A DNA stretch of 18,865 nucleotides from an uncultured bacterium (GTDB lineage Bacteria > Cyanobacteriota > Vampirovibrionia > Gastranaerophilales > Gastranaerophilaceae): assembly GCA_900553845.1 (NCBI GenBank), contig USEW01000013.1:1-18865 (forward strand). Reading direction: 5' to 3'. The stretch's first letter is position 1, and every line of letters begins with the position of its first letter. The notes beneath the pieces are model-generated. The model worked only from the letters and a program-made list of their open reading frames with translations, was not told the DNA's origin and did no database searches. Position numbers and translations under genes: made by a program. Below, in pieces: positions 9,001 through 15,259 of this stretch.

Positions 9001-10700
9001 TTTGTATTGCTTTCATATAGCGTTAATAATTCATCCCTTGTTAAAGGTAAAGCTATATTAGATGCAACATTGCCTGGTATATATGATAATGTTTCATTAT
9101 TATCACTAATAAATTTGGCTATGTCACCAGGAGAATAGCTTTTGCCGTTGTAAGCTATAGGTTTATACTCACTATTGCGAACAGCAAAAATTTTCCTTCT
9201 TATTTGTGCAAGTTGCTCAATAGTTTGTTTTCTTGCTACCTCAGCTTCTTGAATTTTCTTTTTAATATGGATGGAATTCTCTTTTGAAACATATTCATTA
9301 ATCCCATTTATAGATTTTTCCACATCAGCACTTTTGTCATCTAAAACTGAAACACACAATGATTGAAGCTCTTTGGGAACTTTATCTTTTAATACTCTTA
9401 AAGCTTTAGGTGTATAACTTGTTACTAATACATTTTTGCCTTGTGCTAAAAAATGCCCCAACAGATTTGCAATAGTGTGAGTTTTACCAGTTCCAGGCGG
9501 ACCTTGTACCAAAACGGCATTATATTTTTCTACCCTTTTGGCAATTTCCAATTGTTCTCTGTTAGCTTCTTTTGACAATAAAATCTCTACATTTTCACCA
9601 CTTGTTTCAGCTAATTGTTCATCAATGGTTAGTTCATGTGTATCTTCGGGAATTTCTATTTTTCCACCACTTATTAATTCACACAAATGTGTAGGAATTA
9701 TGCCACCATTTTCAATATCTTTAATAATATCTTCAATTAAACGTTTTGTGCCATCAACTTTGTTTCTAACATAGTATATTGGTTTTTCTGTTAGAAATAT
9801 GGTATCATCACCATTTATATCTATATTTTCATTCTTTTTTATAAACTTGCTTTTTGATGATAGTCTGTGTATAAAATTTTTAAAGAAATCAACAGTTTCA
9901 TTTCTATCAAGTGGATGATAAAATTTATTACGTACTTCTTCATCTGCTTCGCTTATAGCATTGGTATTAATTTCGGGCATACTAGTTAATAAGGAAACAT
10001 ACAACTCTGATTCAGAGGTACTATCATAAATTTTTATTATATTATCATTAGGTTCAAAGTCAGTATATACTTTTTTAGATAGTATGGGATGATTAATTGT
10101 TTTATTGTCCGTACAACTTATAAACCCATTTGCAACAACAAGCTCCTTTGTTTCGTTTTCATCATTCAAATCAACATGTAATTTATACAACTTATTGAAA
10201 AAATCTCTTGTGATTTTAATTTTTTGCTGCTTTTCTTGCCATACTTTTCTTTTTTGTATCCACCCTTTAAATTCAGAAACCCTTTTATCGTTATCTTCAA
10301 ATTTTTCAATATCAATATTTTGAGCAGAGTTTTCATCTTCATTTTCAGATTCTCTAGTTTTTTTAATTTCAGGCTCTTGCAAGTATTCATCCCAGCTATT
10401 TAATAACCAATCTTTTATGATTTCAGGTGGATTTGGGCATTTATCAAACTGAGGTTTTTTAACTGATAATAATTCATATCGGTTATCATCAACTTCATCG
10501 TCATCGTCTTTGGTGCGATCTTTATATGATAAAGTAATATTTTCCGAGTCGTATGGAATATCGTCAAAAAATAATTTCCATTCATATTTCCTAATGTCAC
10601 TATTAACTCTACTATCAAGGGTACAGAATTCACGCAAATACTTATACAAAGCCAAAGCTTTGTCTTTATTTGTTAATTCAACTTCTTTTTCCAATTCCAT
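6057..10700 (-). CDS. Giant SF1 (COG1112-like) helicase with C-terminal Vsr/DUF559-type nuclease
   Basis: The gene is intact at 1547 residues, and AAAGG lies 7 bases before ATG 10700. Residues 1-390 are an N-terminal region typical of large COG1112-type proteins, with no catalytic motif I can name. Motif I is GPPGTGKT (400-407). Motif II is VDEAS (Asp1105, Glu1106), motif III GDDKQ (1128-1132), then EHFRC, a FQGDERD motif, and motif VI NVAVSRAK (1337-1344). About 700 mostly coiled-coil-like residues separate motifs I and II. Residues about 1395-1480 form a PD-(D/E)XK-type nuclease of the Vsr/MTES_1575/DUF559 kind, with Asp1420 and Glu1433-Cys-Asp1435. It probably unwinds and cuts RNA or DNA. 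It is divergent from the DUF4143 ATPase gene and followed by the AAA+ pseudogene in the same direction. Such helicase-nuclease fusions are frequent in defence islands; an anti-phage role is inferred. Confidence 0.9.
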   Translation of the reverse strand: MELEKEVELTNKDKALALYKYLREFCTLDSRVNSDIRKYEWKLFFDDIPYDSENITLSYKDRTKDDDDEVDDNRYELLSVKKPQFDKCPNPPEIIKDWLLNSWDEYLQEPEIKKTRESENEDENSAQNIDIEKFEDNDKRVSEFKGWIQKRKVWQEKQQKIKITRDFFNKLYKLHVDLNDENETKELVVANGFISCTDNKTINHPILSKKVYTDFEPNDNIIKIYDSTSESELYVSLLTSMPEINTNAISEADEEVRNKFYHPLDRNETVDFFKNFIHRLSSKSKFIKKNENIDINGDDTIFLTEKPIYYVRNKVDGTKRLIEDIIKDIENGGIIPTHLCELISGGKIEIPEDTHELTIDEQLAETSGENVEILLSKEANREQLEIAKRVEKYNAVLVQGPPGTGKTHTIANLLGHFLAQGKNVLVTSYTPKALRVLKDKVPKELQSLCVSVLDDKSADVEKSINGINEYVSKENSIHIKKKIQEAEVARKQTIEQLAQIRRKIFAVRNSEYKPIAYNGKSYSPGDIAKFISDNNETLSYIPGNVASNIALPLTRDELLTLYESNTKLSEYEEKELNLDIINPSLLLKPEDFNQHIRTIEKNEARIKEIKQELASLGIEIVCQNTDIKIRKPGGIIAPIITNSNITVIDEFSEFVSTFCSYEDWMIYAAVDGKKDGGYRKCWTDLIDNISETVKFSDSFVNDRFGKTIAFCNDINREEALATLETMGAKLIRNGKITFFDELLNKTIKEIKEKIKINNSIVVTSQDCFLVINTIKLENMRKNLCIQWNDLIGKHNYKKFNELDENEPEQIAQKLIPKIKQYLDWYKNEYNRLQEYLLKLGFNTEEIIQTNDLDSDIVSTKKIFEFTSEILPLYLELIKICADIEASKEELLKNKLKILTNDRKKSELCNALARSIDDKNKEDYYRFYNEIFTLYNKTNLKQQREKLLEKLKQYACDWAYAIQHRDGIYGEDKIPVDIAEAWKFKQFKNIIKELHSENYEKLQKDCFNLGCILKQQTSQLCEYKAWYHLLQTIEADLDIKQALTGWKTMIKKIGKGTGKNVPRYLKEAKKLMIKCQKAVPAWIMPMSKALETLTPGVNKFDVIIVDEASQSDISSLAIVYMAKKIIIVGDDKQVSPTAGFKETSKINNIIDVHLKDIIPNHDLYSSSTSLYEIAETTFTSLMLKEHFRCVPDIINFSNKLSYDYKIKPLRDASSSALQPAVINYKVNGLRDGSRKINAEEARCIASLIAACIERDEYKDSTFGVISLLGTDQAKVIKDILLDKIDNIKYEHHKIACGEPPNFQGDERDVLFLSMVDSNDAEHPLKMVSADGDKKRRYNVAVSRAKNQVWLVHSLDIAKDLKEDDIRRQLIDYSMNPNNYTRKQEQIRKMSDSLFEQEICQTLVARGYNIIQQFPVAGFRIDMVACYGNKKVAIECDGEKYHSGEDKIRDDMERQNIIERITKFNFIRIRGSEYNLDKDKAVERIIRELNEYGIYPEISEDILNSGQCSYPDIIEDIKIRAQQIREEWKKEEQTKANNNDASNINTVVI

Positions 10701-10731
10701 TTGCTAACCTTTCCCAATACAGTCTGAATAT

Positions 10732-10760
10732 ATAGTATCATAAAATGATTATTTGGTTAA
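10732..10760 (-). promoter_or_regulatory. Candidate promoter for the helicase-nuclease gene
   Basis: On the minus strand, TTAACC (10755-10760), 17 bases, then TACTAT (10732-10737) lie about 30 bases upstream of the ATG. The spacer contains the dyad ATCAT-AAA-ATGAT (10737-10749), a possible operator. The -35 match is only partial. Confidence 0.35.
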
Positions 10761-10828
10761 AAACTTGTATTTTATTTCTAAATCATATAAATAAATTCGA
10801 TAGTTTTTCTTCTATAAAATCAAAACTA

Positions 10829-10857
10829 TTGTATTTTAACAATTTTTATTGTATAAT
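10829..10857 (+). promoter_or_regulatory. Promoter for the DUF4143 ATPase gene
   Basis: TTGTAT (10829-10834), 17 bases, TATAAT (10852-10857). Initiation would fall near 10864, leaving a leader of only about 11 bases before ATG 10875 that still contains AAGG. ATTGTAT occurs twice, 20 bases apart, across this promoter. Confidence 0.55.
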
Positions 10858-10874
10858 AAATAAAAAGGCATTAT

Positions 10875-12080
10875 ATGATAAATCGTCCCATATTTCTAAA
10901 TCAACTAATAAACTTCAAAGATAAAGACCTGATAAAAGTTATCACAGGCATTAGGCGTTGTGGTAAATCGTCTTTGCTTAAATTGTTTGCTGATTATCTA
11001 AAATCACAAAATGTTGGTAATGAAAACATTGTTCAAATGAATTTTGAATCATTGGAATATGACGGTTTAACATATAAGGAGCTCTATGACCAAATTAAAG
11101 AAAAAGCCAAGAAAGCAAACAGCAAGCTATATCTTCTCTTTGACGAAATTCAAAAGATAGAACAATGGGAACTTGCTATTAATTCTCTAAGAGTTGATTT
11201 TAATGTTGATACCTATATTACAGGCTCAAATGCCTATCTTTTATCTTCTCAATTATCAACTTATTTATCTGGCAGGTATGTTGAAATTAAAATGCAACCA
11301 TTATCTTTCAGGGAGTTTTTAACTTTTTATAACTTGAAAGATAAAACAAAAAAAGAAAAGTTTAATTTATACTTACGAATTGGTGGAATGCCAGGCTTAA
11401 AGGATTTAAACCTAGATGAGCAAATGATAAATCAAGCCTTAGACGGCATTTTTTCAACCGTAATAATGAAAGATGTTATCAATCAAACAAGCGTTAGAGA
11501 TCCTGCTCTTTTAAATAAAATCACATTGTTTTTAGCTGATAACATCGGAAACTCTACATCTATTAACAACATTAAAAACACTCTTGTGTCAAATAATGCT
11601 ATTACCAAAGGAACAACAACAGGGGTTATAGATAATTACATAAAATTCCTTGAAAATGCTTTTGTGTTCTATCCGATAAAACGCTATGACATCAAAGGCA
11701 GGGAATACCTTAAAACCCAAGGAAAATATTACATGGTAGATATGGGCTTGAGAAACCATTTGTTGGGTTTAAGAAACAGAGACAGAGGACATATATTAGA
11801 AAACATTGTCTTTATGGAGCTAAAAAACAGAGGATATGGAGTTTCTATTGGTAAATTCCAAGATAAGGAAGTTGATTTCATTGCAACAAAAACGAACGAA
11901 AAAATATACATACAAGTAACAGAAACAATGATGAATGAAGCAACGCGCACACGTGAACTTGCACCTTTAAAAGCTATAAATGATAATTACCCTAAGATAA
12001 TTTTAACAACAGATACATTGTTTTCTAATACCGATGAAGATGGGATTAAGATAATTAATCTGATTGATTGGCTGCTATAA
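10875..12080 (+). CDS. AAA_14 / DUF4143 family ATP-binding protein
   Basis: This intact 401-residue protein matches the common COG1373 layout. An N-terminal P-loop domain has Walker A GIRRCGKSS (25-33), Walker B YLLFDEIQ (Asp90, Glu91) and the family signature ITGSNAYLLSSQL plus LSGRYVEI. A C-terminal DUF4143 domain ends in KEVDFIATK...IYIQVT (about 333-353), a PD-(D/E)XK-like core whose nuclease activity is uncertain in this family. Members are soluble, widespread, often horizontally transferred, and of unknown substrate. The start is set by AAAGG six bases upstream. It is divergent from the helicase gene across 174 bases with promoters on both strands. The plausible context is genomic-island cargo; no partner gene follows. 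Confidence 0.9.
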   Translation: MINRPIFLNQLINFKDKDLIKVITGIRRCGKSSLLKLFADYLKSQNVGNENIVQMNFESLEYDGLTYKELYDQIKEKAKKANSKLYLLFDEIQKIEQWELAINSLRVDFNVDTYITGSNAYLLSSQLSTYLSGRYVEIKMQPLSFREFLTFYNLKDKTKKEKFNLYLRIGGMPGLKDLNLDEQMINQALDGIFSTVIMKDVINQTSVRDPALLNKITLFLADNIGNSTSINNIKNTLVSNNAITKGTTTGVIDNYIKFLENAFVFYPIKRYDIKGREYLKTQGKYYMVDMGLRNHLLGLRNRDRGHILENIVFMELKNRGYGVSIGKFQDKEVDFIATKTNEKIYIQVTETMMNEATRTRELAPLKAINDNYPKIILTTDTLFSNTDEDGIKIINLIDWLL

Positions 12081-12117
12081 ATATTACTTTTAAATATAAA
12101 AGAATTGCTTACGATAA

Positions 12118-12332
12118 TTAAAGATTTATCTTCTCAGGCTTATATGAACAAGCTATATTGGACTTTGTAATTTCATTAATCAAAGTATATTTCTTGCTTA
12201 TTAATTCATCCATGGTTTTTCTATACTCAACTTCTTCTTTTAGCTTTAAAACTCAAGCTTTTGTAATTCCATCTTATGACGAGAGTTTTCACAATCTATT
12301 TCAGAATAAATCATTTCTAAATCGTGGTTCAT
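12118..12332 (-). CDS. Small coiled-coil protein, frameshifted (about 71 residues restored)
   Basis: On the minus strand, an ATG at 12330-12332 follows AAGGA with 7-base spacing and reads MNHDLEMIYSEIDCENSRHK and on to KLEF before a stop. Restoring one base in the 4-base run at 12248-12251 joins this to KLKEEVEYRKTMDELISKKY and on to a TAA at 12118-12120. The joined protein is highly charged and probably an alpha-helical coiled coil. I do not recognise the family. It is convergent with the DUF4143 gene (stop-to-stop 37 bases). The good ribosome site and the clean join suggest a real gene with a recent lesion or a sequencing error. Confidence 0.5.
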
Positions 12333-12471
12333 AAATTTTCCTTGTATATTTTAATTAAAAATTACAAGTTGATAAAACAAAAATTTACCTATAAAACGTA
12401 AGAAAACTATTTTTCACCTAACGGTTTAATGTTTTACCTTGTAATTACATCGGCTACTTCTAATTACCATA

Positions 12472-12585
12472 GTGTTCATAAAAGTACACCTTTATGAACA
12501 CCCAAAAAATACTCAAAAAAGTGTTCGTAAACTTTTGCTGCAATAATTTACGAATGTTCGTAAAAAGACTTGAGTTTTACGAACA
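12472..12585 (+). other. Resolvase res site with three subsites (I, II, III)
   Basis: Three dyads share the arm TGTTC(A/G)TAAA. Subsite I is GTGTTCATAAA-N8-TTTATGAACAC (12472-12501), perfect arms. Subsite II is GTGTTCGTAAA (12521-12531) opposite TTTACGAA (12547-12554), with a longer centre. Subsite III is TGTTCGTAAAA-N9-TTTTACGAACA (12555-12585). A gap of about 20 bases separates I from II, while II and III abut, and III is nearest the resolvase gene. This reproduces the architecture of Tn3/gamma-delta res, where crossover occurs at site I. Confidence 0.8.
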
Positions 12586-12631
12586 GCGCGTTATACTTGA
12601 GACACTAAAACGTAAAGCTTGGGAGATTGTT

Positions 12632-13240
12632 ATGACTTTTTCAAATTCGAAAACTTTCGGATATTGCAGGGTATCAAATAAAGATCAAAACGAAGATAGA
12701 CAATTAGAAGCTATGCTTAACCTTGGAATTAATGAAAGAGATATATTTTTAGATAAATGTAGTGGAAAAAACTTTGAAAGACCACAATATCAAGCTCTAA
12801 AACTTCAACTAAGAGAAGGTGATGTCCTTGTAATTAAATCAATCGACAGATTGGGAAGAAATTATAAGCAAATTTGCAATGAATGGAGAGAAATTACAAA
12901 AGATATTAAAGCTAATATAAAAGTAATTAATATGCCGCTTTTAAATACCACAAGAACAGATTGACTAATTGGAGAAGTAATCTCGAATATCGTTCTGCAA
13001 CTACTAAGCTATGTAACATAACAAGAAAGAGCCTTTATAAAACAACGTTAGACAGAAGGAGTTAAAATAGCCAAAGAAAAAGGTAAGCATCTTGGAAGAA
13101 CACCCGTTCAATATCCGACAAATTGGGATGAAGTGTATAAAATTTGGAAGCAAGGAACAATTACAGCTAGAGAAGTAATGAAAAGAACCCCGCTAAAGCC
13201 GACCAGTTTTTATAAATTATCTAAAAAATATATGACATAG
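12632..13240 (+). pseudogene. Small serine resolvase/invertase, inactivated by three nonsense codons
   Basis: The frame runs 203 codons from ATG 12632 (GGGAG six bases upstream) to TAG 13238-13240, the usual resolvase length, with no frameshift. The catalytic domain has GYCRVS (Ser15, the nucleophile), DKCSGKNFERP, LVIKSIDRLGRN and, after the first stop, LIGEVISNIVLQLLSYV and TEGVKIAKEKGKHLGRTP. A C-terminal helix-turn-helix follows (ITAREVMKRTPLKPTSFYKL). In-frame stops are TGA at 12962-12964, TAA at 13019-13021 (family Glu) and TAG at 13049-13051 (family Gln). All fall within 30 codons at the long E helix. As written it yields about 110 residues without the DNA-binding part. It belongs with the res site directly upstream and would have resolved multimers or cointegrates. 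Confidence 0.85.
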
Positions 13241-13259
13241 ATATGCAGGTGTTAATTTT

Positions 13260-13490
13260 GAATTTCGATCGGGTATAATAAATTAGAAAGATTTTTTACA
13301 ATTTCAATTTAGATACAAGAATCTTTAAATGAATTTCAATCATAAAAATTTAGTATAATAAATTAGAGAAAAATATTACAAGTTCAAGCAAGTTATAAAA
13401 GTTTTAAAAGTTAATACAAGTTTATAAAAGTTCAAGCAAGTTTAAAACAAGTTTTTACTAGGTTTTAAACTTTTTTGTTTTAAAACCTCA
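13260..13490 (+). repeat. Repeat-rich, origin-like region
   Basis: GTATAATAAATTAGA occurs at 13273-13287 and 13353-13367. Both copies are followed at the same distance by TACAA(T/G)TTCAA and preceded by GAATTTC(G/A)ATC, so a unit of about 75-80 bases is duplicated. AGTTCAAGCAAGTT occurs at 13381-13394 and 13429-13442, amid repeats of ATAAAAGTT and ACAAGTT. A hairpin AGGTTTTAAA-N9-TTTAAAACCT follows at 13460-13488. Direct repeats plus a hairpin just upstream of a putative replication gene fit an iteron-type origin or control region. Its function is inferred. Confidence 0.55.
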
Positions 13491-13508
13491 AAAGGTAATA
13501 CTATTAAG

Positions 13509-13580
13509 GCAAAGAGCAAAACTAATGTGTATAAACTCTTGTATATACTTGTAGCTTTGGTTTTCATCTCAGCTCTTTGC
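13509..13580 (+). promoter_or_regulatory. Long-range inverted repeat in leader of the 62-residue ORF
   Basis: GCAAAGAGC (13509-13517) is exactly complementary to GCTCTTTGC (13572-13580), enclosing 54 bases. The right arm ends 6 bases before the AGAGAGG ribosome site of the ORF at 13599. A folded leader or a target of a counter-transcribed RNA is possible. Confidence 0.35.
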
Positions 13581-13598
13581 TAGAAAGAGAGGTAAAAA

Positions 13599-13787
13599 TT
13601 GAAAACCAAAGAAATTAAGAAAAAATCGTCTAAGAGAGCAGAGGGCAAAGAACGTGTAAGCAGAATGCTTTTATTAGAAGAACTTAATCCTGAAATTAAC
13701 GAAGATCAAACAGATGATTTCGATTTAAACCCAGAAAAAAGCCCAGCCCTAAGCACCATGAAAAGCAACTTAAAGTTTTTAAATTAA
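13599..13787 (+). CDS. Small charged protein of unknown function (TTG start)
   Basis: This is a 62-residue ORF beginning with TTG 13599, six bases after AGAGAGG. The N-terminal 20 residues are strongly basic (KTKEIKKKSSKRAEGKERV). The next 30 are acidic (LEELNPEINEDQTDDFDLN). There is no recognised domain. It lies directly downstream of the origin-like repeats and its stop is 4 bases before the start of the replication-like gene, so the two are probably translated as one unit. It could be a copy-control or accessory replication protein, or the detached N-terminus of the next protein if a lesion lies near 13780. The sequence does not decide between these. Confidence 0.5.
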   Translation: MKTKEIKKKSSKRAEGKERVSRMLLLEELNPEINEDQTDDFDLNPEKSPALSTMKSNLKFLN

Positions 13788-13791
13788 GAGA

Positions 13792-15098
13792 TTGGCAACT
13801 ACTGTAATGGCAAATTGTGAAATTGTTCAACAGTTTGATAAGCTTAAAATATGGATTGATTTAAAAAAACATGGCAAGGACATTGAATTTGAATTTGATT
13901 TAGAAAACAGCAACTTACTCAAATCCGATACGCCAGAAAAGGGTGAAACATATTTAGAATGGTGTGATAGGAAAGGTTTAGAGCCTTCGGAAGACGATAT
14001 TGAAGGTGAAAAGATTTCTATTGAAGAAAATGATGAAGATGAAGAAGAAATAAAAGAAGCCGAAAAAGAATTTTGGGGAAATCATAAAAATTTAAACAAA
14101 AAAGACGAATATCCAAATTGCAGAATTGATTTTAAGAAACGTCCAATCGGATTGTTAAATGTTTATATTAAAAATGGAATTCTTTTTGTGTATTTTACAG
14201 GGAAATTTACTTGGAATAGCGGAAAAATAGATTATATTACAAAATACAATATCCAAGAAATTCTTGAAAGAATTTGCAAACTGGCAGGAATTAAATTTAA
14301 TGTAGAAAAATTCATATCTCTTGCGGGAGTTTATTTAGTTGATGTCTGTATTGATTTAGATATAAAAAACATGGATAGGTATATTAATGCCCTAAGTTCA
14401 CTCTTTCCCCTTGGGAGTAATAAATGCAGAATTATGAAGTTCGGCTCACACGGATTAAAACTTAAAAGTAAAGCAAAAAATGCAGGAAGCTCCCTAAATT
14501 TTTATAAAAAATTACAAGAAATTCTAAACAGCGTTAAGAAATCAAAGTATTTAGCTACAACTTTAGAAGAAGTATTAAAAAATAAAGATAGTCTTAAGGA
14601 TAAATTTAGAATTGAAGTACAGATATATCGTTTGCAGATATTAGAGTGCTTCTGGAAATTCCTCAAACGGAACCCAGGATTGTTAAACTTATTGATGTAT
14701 TAAATAGCCAAGCTAAGCCTATTTTAACTCGCTTTAAAAAATTTGAGGCAACCGAAGAAAAACTTAAAGAAAAAATTGAGGGGTATGTTGATGATGAAGA
14801 AAAACCAAAAACAGAAAAATGGAAAGCAAAACAACAACAAAAAATTATGGCTGCTGAAAGATATGCTGAATTAATAAAAGATAATGGCTTTGATATTAGA
14901 CGTGTAAAATCTCATTTGATAAGCGAATATGGTTCATATTATAGTGAATCTCTAGTTAAAGAACTTACTAGTTTAATAAAGAATGACTATTGGAATTTTT
15001 TAATATATAAAAAACCTAAAGCAACCAAGCTGGTTATTGACTTATTGGATAAAGTTCATACTCATTATGGCAGAAATAGTGAGGGTGCAAATGTCTAA
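13792..15098 (+). CDS. Putative replication initiation protein (one frameshift)
   Basis: The frame from TTG 13792 (ATG 13807 is the alternative) runs to LKDKFRIEVQIYR and then goes wrong. Adding one T in CGTTTGCAG near 14630 continues it as FADIRVLLEIP in the frame that ends at 15098, about 435 residues in all. The first 100 residues include a long acidic stretch (GEKISIEENDEDEEE). The core has VYLVDVCIDLDIKN, FGSHGLKLKSKAKNAGSSLNFY and FRIEVQ, an order seen in replication proteins of small plasmids and filamentous phages (gene II/X or RstA-like). This assignment rests on pattern only. The C-terminal part is helical and lysine-rich. The gene follows the origin-like repeats and overlaps the next ORF by 8 bases. 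Confidence 0.5.
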
Positions 15099-15258
15099 GA
15101 AATTGGTCGTTGAATTTGTACCCTCTGACGTTTCTGTTGATATTAAAAGTCCTGACTCTCGGTCTTCAATGGTTCAGTTGATGTTACAGGTGGTTAAAAT
15201 CGGCTTGAGGGTTGACGGAAATAGTATTGATAGTAGTATTATAGATAAGGAAAATTAA
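15091..15258 (+). CDS. 55-residue protein of unknown function
   Basis: I chose ATG 15091 because GAGGG (15081-15085) precedes it by five bases. The in-frame ATG at 15037 would place 18 extra residues inside the upstream gene without a ribosome site. Its first codons overlap the end of the replication-like gene (ATGTCTAA), suggesting coupled translation, and its stop is one base before the integrase ATG. The sequence (KKLVVEFVPSDVSVDIKSPD and onward) has no recognised motif. A small accessory or recombination directionality role is only a guess from position. Confidence 0.5.
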   Translation: MSKKLVVEFVPSDVSVDIKSPDSRSSMVQLMLQVVKIGLRVDGNSIDSSIIDKEN

Positions 15259-15259
15259 C

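Noticed and set aside
12494..12631. N-terminal extension of the resolvase frame starting at 12494
   Set aside because: The frame is open by chance across the res site. GGGAG and the family's start both place the beginning at 12632.
12962..13051. Recoded stop codons (alternative genetic code)
   Set aside because: All three stop codons occur in the frame, while neighbouring intact genes use TAA, TAG and TGA as true stops, so reassignment is not credible.
13260..13490. CRISPR array
   Set aside because: The repeats are few, unevenly spaced, of differing type and AT-rich, with no regular repeat-spacer alternation and no cas genes.
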